Below are positions 1 through 10,300 of a stretch of 25,670 bases of DNA, piece after piece. A model generated the notes under the pieces. The model did not search any database, was not told where the DNA came from, and saw nothing but the letters and a program-made list of their open reading frames with translations. Source of the DNA: Saprolegnia diclina VS20. Taxonomy: Eukaryota; Oomycota; Saprolegniomycetes; Saprolegniales; Saprolegniaceae. The translations under genes were made by a program, and so were the position numbers. The DNA is taken from the NCBI RefSeq assembly GCF_000281045.1, contig NW_008246079.1, forward strand, positions 470,045 to 495,714, in the 5' to 3' direction. Each line of letters starts with the position of its first letter. Position 1 is the first letter of the stretch.

Positions 1-359
1 ATGCTGGACGAGTATACTCTTCCATTGTACACGCTCTCAACGCGTTGTACAAGAGTACCACCGACCTGTGTACTCTGGTGCGCTACGAGTTGTAGCTCAC
101 ACAGTGCTCGACAACAACTGAACTAGAATGACTCTCTTCGAGACAAGGATGAGATTTGGCTGGCTCTCGTACCAGATGTGCACTGGAATGAAATGTTTTT
201 TCTGGATTTCTGCATGCCACTCAGTTTCTACGTCAACATAATTGCATTTGCCGTTGGCTACGCACATCACGACTATGAGCACTGCCCAGCCCACCAACCG
301 CTACTATTTCCAAGACGGCACCGCCATCGGCCAAGCCAACGACGACTGTGCCCGACGGC
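1..359. other. Left-edge flank and 5' region of the PLAC8 gene
   Basis: No convincing separate gene is seen here. From 275 to about 346 there is an open frame beginning MSTAQPTNRYYFQDG that looks like a natural N-terminus, but it is one frame away from the PLAC8 coding frame that starts at 360. It could be 5' leader, or the true start of the PLAC8 gene if one base is extra in this sequence. No GT dinucleotide occurs between 275 and 346, so an intron cannot join the two frames. Confidence 0.5.
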
Positions 360-871
360 ATGGAGGTCGACGCCAACAACCTCGTCGTCGGCCAGTGGAA
401 GGCTGGTATCTGCGGCTGCTTCACCGACGTCATTCCCAACTGCTGCATGGCCTACTGGTGCCCGTGCGTCTCGCTTGCTCAGATCGTACACCGCATCGGT
501 CTCGGCTCGTACATGACGGGTCTCTTCGTCTTTGGTCTGGTGTACGTCGGCCGTCGCAGGGTACTCGTCGCAGGAGTGTCGCAGGGCAGTACGTCACGTA
601 CACGAACCAAGGCTACGTCTTCGATACGCAGTACAGCTACTGGGCGGCCGTCTCGAGCAGCGCCGGCCTCGCATGCGGTATTTGCGTCATGATTGTGCGC
701 AACATTGTCCGCAGCAAGCTCCAGATTCCGGGCAACTGCTGCGTCGACTGCCTCTGCGGCTTCTTCTGCAACTGCTGCGCGATCGCACAAATGGCGACGC
801 AGGTCCACGCGTACGACAAGGGCACGTGCGCGTTCGGGCCCAAGGACACGCTGCCGGGCTACATGGTCTAA
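360..871 (+). CDS. PLAC8 family cysteine-rich membrane protein
   Basis: This is a small protein with the PLAC8 (Cys-rich) pattern: WKAGICGCF, then NCCMAYWCPCVSLAQI, a hydrophobic span, a second hydrophobic span near CGICVMIVRNIV, then NCCVDCLCGFFCNCCAIAQM and an ending GTCAFGPKDTLPGYMV. Members are membrane proteins linked in plants and fungi to cell-size control and metal handling; the role here is unknown. Starting at ATG 360 (MEVDANNLV) and removing a 50-nt intron at 535-584 (weak GTCTGG donor, GCAG acceptor) gives an intact 153-residue protein, normal for the family. The alternative start at 275 needs a frameshift. A segment encoding GYSSQEC lies inside the proposed intron, so the middle of the gene may instead carry small indels. 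The gene converges on the KDEL-protein gene with about 100 bp between stops. Confidence 0.75.
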
Positions 872-916
872 GTCGACTTTGCACACTGCCAACACAAATT
901 TTACACACAATACATC

Positions 917-922
917 AATAAA
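917..922 (+). promoter_or_regulatory. Possible polyadenylation signal AATAAA
   Basis: An AATAAA hexamer lies 46 bp after the PLAC8 stop, in the 104-bp gap between two convergent genes and followed by a T-rich stretch. This is the canonical eukaryotic signal. Other genes in the window show no equally clear copy, so it may be incidental. Confidence 0.4.
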
Positions 923-975
923 TTTTCTCATTTTTTCTTGTGCGATTCGTGCCTAGCACATGTCGATATGTACAA

Positions 976-3084
976 CTACAATTCGTCCTTTACGGGCGTC
1001 TTGGTCGTCCTCTTCTTTCTCTTCTTGAGCTTCTTCTTGGGCTTGGTTGGCGTCGCAGCAGCTTCTGCCGCCTTCTTGGCCGCCGCGATCTCTTCCTGCA
1101 GCGCGCGCTTCCGCGCCTCCTTTTCCCGGGCCTCGTCGGCGAGGATCTCGGCCATCATGTCGGCCATCTCTTCGTCGTCTTCCTCGACAATCGGCAAAGC
1201 CACCTCCGCTGCGCGCGCGACGCAGGTTGCTGGGTCGGTCCACGCCAGCGGTCCATCGATGGCGATCGTTCGCGTCTTGCCGTACAGAACACTGTGCACA
1301 AAGGCTTGGACGCTCTCGACGTCAAAGACACCGGCGTGCGACGCAACGCGGTGCTTGAGTGGCGAGTACACCGCGACGCTGGGCAAGTGCCAGCTCTCGA
1401 TACCGAGCTGCTGGGCCACGCTGGCTTGGCACGTGCCATCAAGCCAGACGTACACGACGGGGCTGCCGGCCGCCTTGCTTTGACGTGCGAGCTCCAAAAG
1501 CATGGCTTTGTGCGGCGCAATCGCGTCGGCAACAGCGCTGACAACACACAAGGTTGCGCCATTGCAGATGGACGCCAAGCTCTCACTGCTGTCGACGTGC
1601 ACAAGACTCGGCTCGGCCGTTGTTGCGGGCACCGGGCCGTACGACGCAAGGAGCTGGTCGAGGAAGCGCGCAATGTTCTCAAACGTCGGCGGTCCGAGTT
1701 GCTTCTTGTCGTAAAAGGCCATCGAGAATTGCTCCTTTGGCACGTCCGGATCGCGCGGCGTCATGAACGCGACCATGGACGGCACGTGGCCAATGCCAAA
1801 CTGCGCCTTGATCTCGGGCGACGGCTTGTAGACGACGCCAAACTGCAGACGGTGCGCGTAGGCAAGTGCGACGGCTTGCACGACGGTCGGGGCCTCGTCC
1901 TTGGTCGTGAAGAGGACAAAGCTGAGCGTGTCACTCGAGAGCATGCGACCAAAAAACGCGTTCAAGTCGGTGCTGCCGTAGAGCCCCGACGTCGTGTCGG
2001 GCAGTGTGCGGAGCACCGACGCAGCGGCGACAGCGAGTGATGGCAGCGGCAACAGCGAGGCAGCTGAGATCGAACCTTTGGCTCCATACGGGAGATGGTA
2101 CACGCCGGGCTTCTCATCACACCACGGTGCATCACACAGCACGAGCGCGATGCGGACGAGAAGACCAGCTTTCGAGCGAATATCCTGGACGCACTGCGCC
2201 CAGTCGGTGCTTGTGGCAATGTCAATGGGCGATGTGGTCTCGGGCTGCGCTAGGACGAGCCACGCAGTGGCGTTTTTGCTGGCGCGGGCGTCCGCAAGCA
2301 CCGCCTCTAGCGCGGCAGTGCTGAGCCACTTGGGCTCGGCTGTGTCGACGGCGTTGTCGTCGCGCGGTGCATGGTCGCGGACAAAGCTCGCGAGGTCTTC
2401 ATACGACGTCATGTCCTTCTCTGATGGAAAGACCTTGTAGTCGGCCTCCGAGGTCCCCATGAGCAGCGTCGGAAGGGACACAACGGGGAATTGACCATGC
2501 GCGTCGCCTTCGTCGGCCACCAAGTAAAATCGTATCGACGGAAAGTCTACCGAGAGCGCCTTGTACAAGAGCGATGGCGTCTTCTTCTTGGTCAGAAGCA
2601 CGACGCGGGTTTCACTGGGCGGCCACGAGATGTTCCAAGCCGCAAGAACGTTCGACGGCGCACGCTCCCGCACGAGCTTCTTGAGCGTGCGAAGGTCCAT
2701 TTGGCTCGGCGCAATCGGCATTGGCTCGGGCGGGCGAAAGAGACGCTCCTTGTAGGGGTTCCATGTCGGCTTCTCGCGCAGGAGCACGAGCAGCGGCGGG
2801 TTGAGCGACTGGAGGCCAACGGCCGTCGCAACCTCCTTGGAGATCCAGGCTGTGCGCACGGCGTATGGCAGCTCGCGCGCCACGTCGTCGAGAGCGGTGA
2901 GCGCGCTGGCCTCGGTGTCGTCGCTGTACAAGAGAACCCAGAGCTTCTGCGAGGATTCCATGCCCGACGCCCGCAGCGCCTGCACCGAGTCGACTCGAAG
3001 CACGTTCTCGTAGCTCCATGCGCTAACCGCGTCGGCAATCAGCACAAGAAGCGCGGCTAGAAGCGCGTGCCAATGCGATGGCAT
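976..3084 (-). CDS. ER-resident thioredoxin-fold-like protein with C-terminal KDEL
   Basis: A single-exon 702-residue protein. It begins with a hydrophobic signal peptide (about residues 1-22, likely cut after AVSA) and ends exactly in KDEL, the ER retrieval signal, so it should sit in the ER lumen. The body alternates beta-like hydrophobic stretches resembling tandem thioredoxin folds, for example the segment around FVLFTTKDEAPTVVQ followed by GIGHVPSMVAFM, where the cis-Pro-like VPS is typical of thioredoxin domains. No CxxC active site is present; the nearest pairs are CDAPWC and CNGATLC, so a redox-inactive PDI relative is more likely than an oxidoreductase. Residues about 632-702 are an acidic then Lys/Arg/Ala-rich helical tail with KKKLKKRKKR just before VKDEL. 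The fold assignment is inference; the signal peptide and KDEL are direct observations. Confidence 0.8.
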   Translation of the reverse strand: MPSHWHALLAALLVLIADAVSAWSYENVLRVDSVQALRASGMESSQKLWVLLYSDDTEASALTALDDVARELPYAVRTAWISKEVATAVGLQSLNPPLLVLLREKPTWNPYKERLFRPPEPMPIAPSQMDLRTLKKLVRERAPSNVLAAWNISWPPSETRVVLLTKKKTPSLLYKALSVDFPSIRFYLVADEGDAHGQFPVVSLPTLLMGTSEADYKVFPSEKDMTSYEDLASFVRDHAPRDDNAVDTAEPKWLSTAALEAVLADARASKNATAWLVLAQPETTSPIDIATSTDWAQCVQDIRSKAGLLVRIALVLCDAPWCDEKPGVYHLPYGAKGSISAASLLPLPSLAVAAASVLRTLPDTTSGLYGSTDLNAFFGRMLSSDTLSFVLFTTKDEAPTVVQAVALAYAHRLQFGVVYKPSPEIKAQFGIGHVPSMVAFMTPRDPDVPKEQFSMAFYDKKQLGPPTFENIARFLDQLLASYGPVPATTAEPSLVHVDSSESLASICNGATLCVVSAVADAIAPHKAMLLELARQSKAAGSPVVYVWLDGTCQASVAQQLGIESWHLPSVAVYSPLKHRVASHAGVFDVESVQAFVHSVLYGKTRTIAIDGPLAWTDPATCVARAAEVALPIVEEDDEEMADMMAEILADEAREKEARKRALQEEIAAAKKAAEAAATPTKPKKKLKKRKKRTTKTPVKDEL

Positions 3085-3148
3085 CTTGGATTCTTAGTGC
3101 AATCTCAGTTGCGACCAGTTTGCACTTCTAGAAAATGTCGCGATCTTT

Positions 3149-3229
3149 CGTCCGGTTTGATATCCGGACGGCCACTTCAACGTCGTTCGGTTGATTGCCG
3201 GCAAACAACTGGTGGCACGGTATCCGGAC
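3149..3229. promoter_or_regulatory. TCCGG-based repeats in a short divergent promoter
   Basis: The 146 bp between the KDEL-protein start (3084) and the ATG at 3231 hold a 7-bp inverted repeat, CGTCCGG at 3149-3155 and CCGGACG at 3164-3170, with an 8-nt spacer. The nonamer TATCCGGAC occurs at 3161-3169 and again at 3221-3229, one base before the ATG. The placement suggests binding sites shared by two divergent genes. Confidence 0.4.
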
Positions 3230-3230
3230 C

Positions 3231-3662
3231 ATGATCGTGCGCGCAGCCGACGACGCCGCCGAGCCCGCCGAGCTCGGCCGCCACGCAGCGCCCATCGTCT
3301 GGGTCGTCGCGACGCTATGTGGCGTCGTTCTGTGCATGCTCGACTTGGCGTCGCTCCTCGGCGCGTCCGGCTCCACCTCGTCGTTTGGCCTCTTCTCGCT
3401 CGCCAAGCTCGCCGTCTCGATCGACGCGATGGGCGCCAACCTCCTGACAGGCTACCTCTTTGTTTGCTTTTGGATGCTCGCGCGCGACGGCTACACGCGG
3501 CCGTGCGCGATGTGGTGCGTCGCGCAGCTGCTTCTCGGCAATCTTATCCTTTGTCTCTACGTCGTCCGCGCCTTGTACGCGACCAACGGCGACTGGAGCG
3601 CGTTCTGGTGCGGACCGCGCACGCGTCCTACGACCGAAGACAAGGTCCACCGATGCCTGTGA
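3231..3662 (+). CDS. Small three-span membrane protein, DUF1475-like
   Basis: An intronless protein of 143 residues from ATG 3231 (155 from an in-frame ATG at 3195). Three hydrophobic spans are visible: one around APIVWVVATLCGVVLCML, one around LLTGYLFVCFWMLARD, and one around AQLLLGNLILCLYVVRALYA, followed by a polar tail ending in a basic, Cys-containing stretch. The last two spans, with a polar charged loop between, resemble plant DUF1475 membrane proteins; this is a resemblance noted by eye, not a confirmed hit. The function is unknown. The 3231 start is preferred because the 3195 version adds a Trp-rich stretch before the first span and reads through the promoter repeat. Its 3' end faces the PDE gene with only 63 bp between. 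Confidence 0.65.
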   Translation: MIVRAADDAAEPAELGRHAAPIVWVVATLCGVVLCMLDLASLLGASGSTSSFGLFSLAKLAVSIDAMGANLLTGYLFVCFWMLARDGYTRPCAMWCVAQLLLGNLILCLYVVRALYATNGDWSAFWCGPRTRPTTEDKVHRCL

Positions 3663-3725
3663 GTCGTATGGACGATAGCTTAAGCAAGCATATATCGACT
3701 CTTGTATTATACACGGCAATCGATC

Positions 3726-6700
3726 TTACGAGATCGCGTTGCTCGTGGGGCTGCTCGGCGTCGGCGGCTGCTTTGGCATAAACGATATTCGGCTCATCGA
3801 GTTGGTCGCGTGCTCGTCGACGTAAAACACTTGGTCGAGGATGTCCTTGATGGACTTGAGCTGCATCGTCTCGGCCTTCTTCCATAGGTTGTAGTTGATG
3901 TGCACTTGGTCCAGAATAGGTTTGAAGCCCGGCGTAAACACGATTTCGGCCACAACGTCAAAGAACGGCAAGATGATAAACTCGAAAAAGCCCAGTTGGT
4001 TCTATCCACCATAAGACCACGTGCAACATAGAGCTAGAATACCTTGGCACTGTTTTCCAGCGACCGGTTCATGAACGGCGAGATCTCCATGCCGAGCTCC
4101 TTCTCTTCGTCGCCTTGGAGGAAGAACTCTTCAATGATGAGCTCCGACCAGCGCGCATGGAGCTGCGTCGACTTGGACGAATGGCCGACATCCGCGCACT
4201 TGATGATGATCTTCATGAGCATCATGGGCGAGTCCATCACGTCGTTGCGGTTCTGCGAGAGAAGCGCGGCCTTGAGCGACCCGACGAGCTGCAAATGCAC
4301 CGAGAGATCGGTGGTGAGCACCATCTCGATGATGGCCTTGCGCACTTCGGTGTACTGCTTGGGCTTCATGCCACTAGGCATACGTGCTCCACCAACATTG
4401 TTCAACGAGCGGAACCCACCTAAAGATGTTGAAGTCGCGCTCGGACGCAAGGAAGAACGACTCGGCCAAGTGCATGCGCTCGAGCACGGACGAGTCGCTG
4501 TAGCGCACGGCCAGGCTGTGCTGGCTCTTGACCAGAAAGTTGTTGCTCTTGCCCTAACCCGCAGCGTGAGCTTTCGTAAAGACTCTAAAACATACCGGAT
4601 GGCGAAAATCGTGGATCGCGGCGGCCACAATCGCGGCAAACACCTCTTGGATGTTGAGGAGCGTGAGGAAGAAGCCATTGTCGACGGTCGAGATCATAAA
4701 CTCAACGTAGTTGACCACATCGGCCGCATGGCAATTGTTGTGCTACATACAAAATCCTTGATAAAACCAGAATCACCCATCGTGTACGACAGCGTACATA
4801 GGGGTTGGGGAGGTACCCGGCATCGATGAACCAGAAAAAGTTGATCATTGTGTGTTTTTCGACCGAGCAAAAGCTAAACATGTTGTGGCGCTCGAAGATG
4901 ACGTAGGTCACGTAGGAAATCGGTTTCCCATTCGAGAGCTCCGAGACGCTACACAAATTCACAACGATAAGACAGATTTCCATAACAATAAGACATAACA
5001 ATAAAACAATTTGCAGCAAGTACATACGCGTGAATATCGACGTTCCAGCCACCCGCCTTCATCATGTCGTTGACTTTGCTCAAGATGGCTTCGTCCGGCA
5101 GCCGCACTTCGGGTCGAAGCGTCATCACGGGCTGGATCGACTCTTCGTCGCTTTGCGTTGAGGACCGGCGGTTGTTGTTACGCTGGTACGACTTGCTCGC
5201 AAGCACGGTCGTGGCCCAGCCCTTGGTATCCGCATCGAGGTCCACTTCGCGCTTCATTCTACAAGCATTTTACAACTGCATTTTTCAGAAATTGCGTTTC
5301 AAACTTGAGCTGTTCGTGAATGTCGGGCGCAAAGAGGTTGTGCCCCTGCTTGGTGAGCAAGGTCACAATCTCGTTGAGATGCTGCTGAAGCCCCGCGTCG
5401 AGGTTGGGCGACTGCTGGATCTTGGTAAGGTCCGTAATGACCTTGGCCATCGGCGAGTCGAGGTCCAACTAGAGATTTATGAGGTTATAGTCCAAAAGAG
5501 GAGAGAGACCGCGTCGCTGCCGTGGCCCGTCTGCGCTTCGAGCATGCGTTTGAGGGACCGGTTTTCATTTTGAATTTGCTCTTTTTGCTCTTGAGCAATG
5601 CGCACTTTCTCTTCAACCGATCGAATGTGCAGAAAATTGAGCCGCATAAACCTAATAGAGCATAAGACAATATTGACCATTCACGATCGCACCGGTCAGT
5701 TTGGCGCACGCGGATGGCCATGATGGACGAGAGACCCGCGAGCACAAAGACGAGGTAAAATTTGTTGCGAATGAGGTACTGGTCGGACGTGACGGGAAAC
5801 ACAAGCGATAGAAAGATAAAGTAGCACAAGTTGGTCGTGAGCGCGGTTGCGATAAAGTAATATGTGTCGAGCTTGAAGAGTGGCGCAATGAGGAGGATGA
5901 TGAGCGGCCGCACCAAATTCGCATTCAGCTGCGCAATCGGCAATACGACTACAACAAATTTCATAAATCCCGTTATAAATCCATCGCAAACACAAGCACG
6001 AGTACCGTCGGTGACGTAATAATCGAGTGTCATTTGGAGAGTCCCGGTCCGATCGGGATAACTCCAAAAGCTCGAGTAGTTGTTGAGACCAAAGCTTTGC
6101 GAGCTATTGAGCGCGACACTATTGTACACAACGAGCGCGTTCGGGGTCGACACGAACACTTGGCCGGTGACGTTGCCGACAAACGAAGCGGGGTAGGCCG
6201 ACGCCACGTACCCACAGAACGAAGTCGCGACGGCGCTAATGTTGGCGGCCAAGGATTCGATTCCGCCAATGTCGCGCTGCGCAATGTGCAAGGTGAATTG
6301 GCTTGCGCACACAAGGCCCGACCCGAGAAGCGAAAACGCACAGAAGTGCACGAGAATGCAAAAGATGAGCTGCATGCGGTCTTGGTACTTTTTGTTGCGG
6401 ACGATAATGACGAGGAACGGCGTAGCGACGAGCACCGGCAGCGAGAAGAGGAGGCTCGTGAGCGAGATCGACCGCTCGGCCGCATCGCCGCCAATGAGCT
6501 TTGGAAGCTCAATCAAGCTCGTGACGATCCAGAGCAGCCAGAGAAGGATGCTCGAGTTGCACGCCGGGTTCAAGTTGATCTCGGTGCAGTACGCCTGGTA
6601 CTCTTTCTCCAAGCTCGCGTTGGTTGAAAACTCGTTGGTGAGAAAGTTGAAGCCGTACCGCTCCTCCATCGCACGCGTGACCTTGACCGACTCGTGCCGC

Positions 6701-6933
6701 TCCGCGGGCGACTGCGGGTAGATCATGGACGTGGAGAGACCGAGCGACGACCGGCGCACGGCCGGCGTGTCGACACTGAGCGTGGGCGCCGCGCCCGGCT
6801 GCAGCGACGCCTTGCGCAAAGCTTTGCCCGCCGAGAAGGACATGCGTGACGCGGCGGGAATCGCGCCGAGTGGGCGCACCTTGTCCTGCTTCTCATCCGC
6901 GTCTTCGGACGACGTGGGCGCGATGCGAGGCAT
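3726..6933 (-). CDS. Membrane-anchored 3',5'-cyclic nucleotide phosphodiesterase
   Basis: Nine exons encode about 938 residues. Introns are at 5652-5692, 5469-5509, 5259-5304, 4949-5027, 4743-4797, 4554-4595, 4374-4419 and 4002-4042; joined exons total 2817 nt with no stop. The first ~125 residues are polar, then six or seven hydrophobic spans lie between about 127 and 410, with a Cys- and Asn-rich loop (about 214-315) that looks extracytoplasmic. A coiled coil follows (about 425-457). The C-terminal third is a class I PDE catalytic domain: HNNCHAAD at 644-651, HDFRHPG from 687 and KCADVGH with Asp near 798 supply the four metal-ligand positions, and IIEMVLTTDLSVH is typical of the family. 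It should hydrolyse cAMP and/or cGMP at the cytoplasmic face of a membrane; specificity cannot be told. The usual second Asp of HDxDHPG is Arg here; it is not a metal ligand in known structures. Confidence 0.9.
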
Positions 6934-7395
6934 TTGTCTCTCGACGTCCTTTCACGACTGAAACGCAGGCGCTAAAAACGGGACCGAAACCACTTGGTGC
7001 TGCTGGTCGATATTCGTTTCACACTCGACCTAGAAATGGCGTCCAGCTCTTCCGCCTTATTAATGCGATACGTGGCTTGTCGTCGTATCCACCCGGCGAC
7101 TCAATCGCTGTTGCCTCAGCCATTCTGGGTGCCCTAGTATCACATGCTAAACGTTCTCGAAGCGGTGCCAACTTGTACTAGTAGCTAGTGAGTTCTTGCG
7201 AACCAGAGACTGCCAGTGGCAATACCAACTGACTCATGATCAAGGGAATAGCCCTTGCTAATGAGAGAACAATCTCATTCGGCTCGTGTGAAAAGGGCGC
7301 TTCAAAGCAGAGCTGACTGCAACGAACGGAATCGTGAAATGGTGGTGGGGGGAGACTGGGCAAACAGCGCAAGTCGACGCTGAAACGGCCGTGCA
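6934..7395. other. Divergent promoter between PDE and WW/EF-hand genes
   Basis: This 462-bp stretch has no gene I can support. It should hold the start sites of both flanking genes, which are transcribed away from each other. No clear TATA box is seen. A short upstream ORF lies at its right end and is listed separately. Confidence 0.6.
7339..7383 (+). promoter_or_regulatory. Upstream ORF in the leader of the WW/EF-hand gene
   Basis: An ATG at 7339 opens a 14-codon frame (MVVGGDWANSASRR) ending in TGA at 7381-7383, only 12 nt before the main ATG at 7396 and in the same frame. If the mRNA starts upstream of 7339 this uORF could lower translation of the long protein. Whether it is transcribed is unknown. 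Confidence 0.35.
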
Positions 7396-10300
7396 ATGGC
7401 CGACTACGACGCCGCACGGCGCGCATTTCGCGCGATCGACCCTCTCAATGAGACGCGGGACCGCCTTACGATCGACCTCTCAGATTTGGAGTCGGCCTGT
7501 CGCCATCTCGGGGTCGTCCTCTCGAGCTACGAGCTCACACAAGCCATGTACGACTTGGATACGGCCGGCGACTTGGTCGTGGAGCTCGACGCCTTTGTCT
7601 TTTGGTGGCAGGCGCGTCTTGCGTCCAAGGACAATGACACAGCGATGGCCGAGGCAGCGCCGATTGTGCGGCTCTGGGAACACGTCATCGAGCTCGACGG
7701 GAGTGCCTACTTTTACGACTACACCACCGGCGACGTGGTGTACGCGCTCCCAGATCTGATTGCAAATGTCCTCGCGGCGTACGAGCTGGCCGACAAGTCG
7801 TCGATGGACGAGAAGCTCCAGTGTTGGTTTCAGCGCTTTGACATTGATCAAAGCGGATCCTTGGACGTCGATGAGTGGCGCAGCATGCTGATCGCGCTAG
7901 GTCTGCCCGTGCCTCCGAAAGGAACCATGCCATCGACGATGCGCGACGTCGCTGGTCGCTACGCAGTGTCACCGTCGACGAACGCTAACAACAGTGTGTT
8001 TAGGCGGTTTGGGCGACGCGACACGGATCAGCTATGACATGCTGCACACGTATTGGTACGCGCATGCTCCACAGCGTGTGCGGCGACGCCTCGTCGACTT
8101 TCCCGAGTGGACAGAGACGGTCGACGAGGCTGGCAATGTCTTCTACACCAACGACCGCACCCAAGTGACGACGTGGATGCCGCCGGCGCTACCTGCGCAA
8201 CTGCACGTGTTCTTGGACCAGTCTCCTGGGGCCACGATCGAAAGCAAGATCGACCGGCTCTTTGCCTCGTTGGACGTCGACAACGATCTGTCGCTGAGCG
8301 CTCTGGAGTTGCAGACCCTCCTCAAGACATTAGGGTACGTCGACTGGCCACAAAGCCGTGTGGAAGCCGCGATCCGCGCCCTCGAGCCAGGATACGACTT
8401 GGCCTCAAAAGCCACCGTGGTCGCCTGGATGCACAGCTGCAACAAGAAAGCGGTGCTGGGCGACTGGGAAGAATACACGGATGAAGGCAGCGGCCAAGTG
8501 TTCTACTACAACCCGCTCACGCAGGAGAGTCAGTGGGAACCGCCGCAGGTGACGTCGCACCTCCAAGCGCTTTTGGACAAGTTTAGCTCGGGTGCAATAG
8601 CTCCTTTTTGTCGCGTGGAGCTATAAAGGCCATGTAGACTCGACCGTGACGACCAAAGACAAAATTCGACGGCTCTTTCAGCAGTACGACACGGACAACA
8701 CGGGCACATTGGACGTGAGCGAGCTCAAGCGCGTGTGCGCGGCCATGGGTCAATCCCTCGACGAGACAGACATGCAGGCCATGATTCGCGTACCGAGTTC
8801 TATTTTTCTTGAACTTAGATGGTTTAGGCGATCGACACGTCGGGCGACGGGCTGGTCAGCCTCGACGAGTTCCAAGCGTGGTGGCTCTCCAAGCAAGCTG
8901 TGGACGAGCAGTGGGACGTACAACAAGAGACGCTGTCCCGTGCTGACCACGTCCGGCACCTCTGTGCTACGTACTTGAAAGTCCCGATTCCCGTGTTCCT
9001 AGCGTCACCATTCGATTCGAATGCGATTCCACGGTCCATTTTGCTCTAGTTTTCACATTTTTACACTATTTCTTTGCTAGTCTGGTACAAGCGCTCGGTC
9101 GTGTCTGCCGCGGCAAAGCCCTTCTGGAGGCCTTGCACAATCTGGACCCAGAGAGTACTCATGTGGTTGACCCCGAAGCTTTCGTGCAATGGTATGAAAT
9201 GCTATTTTTTGTTTGAAGGTTTAATCGATGGACCAGGTATCTCGCCTACGACACAGCGTGTGCAGCCCAAGAGAAGCGACTCCGCGAAGAACAACGGGCC
9301 CAAGAAGCCGTCGATGCGTGGATAGAATCCAAGGATGAGCACGGTATTCCTACAATATTTAAATTTTAGCAATATCTCGCTTGTAGGCAAAACGGTCTAT
9401 ATCAACAGCCGCACCAACGAACGCATGTGGGAAAAACCCGGCATTCAAGAAGCTATGCAGACGCTCTTGGCGTCCGTGGGTGGCCACGATGTCCGTCGTA
9501 TTTTTCGTCAATTTGACGAAGACAATTCCGGTATTTTCGTGGTATTTCGACATGCAATTCGAGATTTATGGGGCTAGGGACAATTGATGCGGCGGAGCTC
9601 AAACATCTTTTGATGGCGCTCGGGCAGTCGGTCGACGACGCGCTTTTGCCGCAGATTCTGGCTGGCATGGACACGGGCGGGGACGGTGTCATTTCGCTCG
9701 ACGAGTTTACGACGTGGTGGGTTTGCATGCAGCGGCGGTCGATCGCCACTCTTAACGCCCAAGCCCTCGCGGGCCAAGTCATCGACTACCACGCCATGAC
9801 CAAAGACTCGATCCGCGCCTTGCGACAGCTCTTTGCCCAGTTTGACACGGACCACTCGGGTGCCCTTAAGGGTTAGGGTATTAGCGTCTCAATTTGCGAG
9901 TAGGTTCGATCGACGAGAACGAGCTCAAGCACCTATTGTCGCGGCTGAATTGGTCATTGCCCGACGCCGAGCGACATCGCCTCATGCAACTCATCGACAC
10001 GAGTGGTGACGGACAAATGGACTGTGACGAGTTCATTGCGTGGTGGGTCACGGTGCACCGCGAGCTCGATATCAACAAGTCGGCTCAAGTCAACGGCCAT
10101 CTCTTGGCCGACGCGATGGCAGCAAGCGCTTCTGGAAAGTACGTCCTAGTCCATTTCTAAGCCAACTTGATGACGATGGTTGCGTAGAGAGGATACGTCT
10201 CTGTTGGCGTCCCTCAAAGCCATCGACTTGAGCGAAGTGTCGTTCGCGAGCATCAAGGACAAGCTCTCGGACCTCAAGTACCGGCTCCTTGCCCCCAAGC

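Noticed and set aside
940-2040. A 366-codon + strand frame opposite the KDEL-protein gene
   Set aside because: Same antisense effect of codon bias; the minus-strand gene has a signal peptide and KDEL and explains the region.
5652-5677. A 26-nt intron in the PDE gene
   Set aside because: A donor 15 bases upstream (GTGCG at 5692) gives a 41-nt intron that also keeps frame and matches the size of the others.
9870-9878. Telomere-like GGGTTAGGG, also on the other strand at 4552-4560 and 17657-17665
   Set aside because: All three lie at or inside introns, and two span the acceptor TTAG of minus-strand introns. Single 9-mers are not telomeric arrays; three copies are slightly more than expected but are explained by splice-site context.
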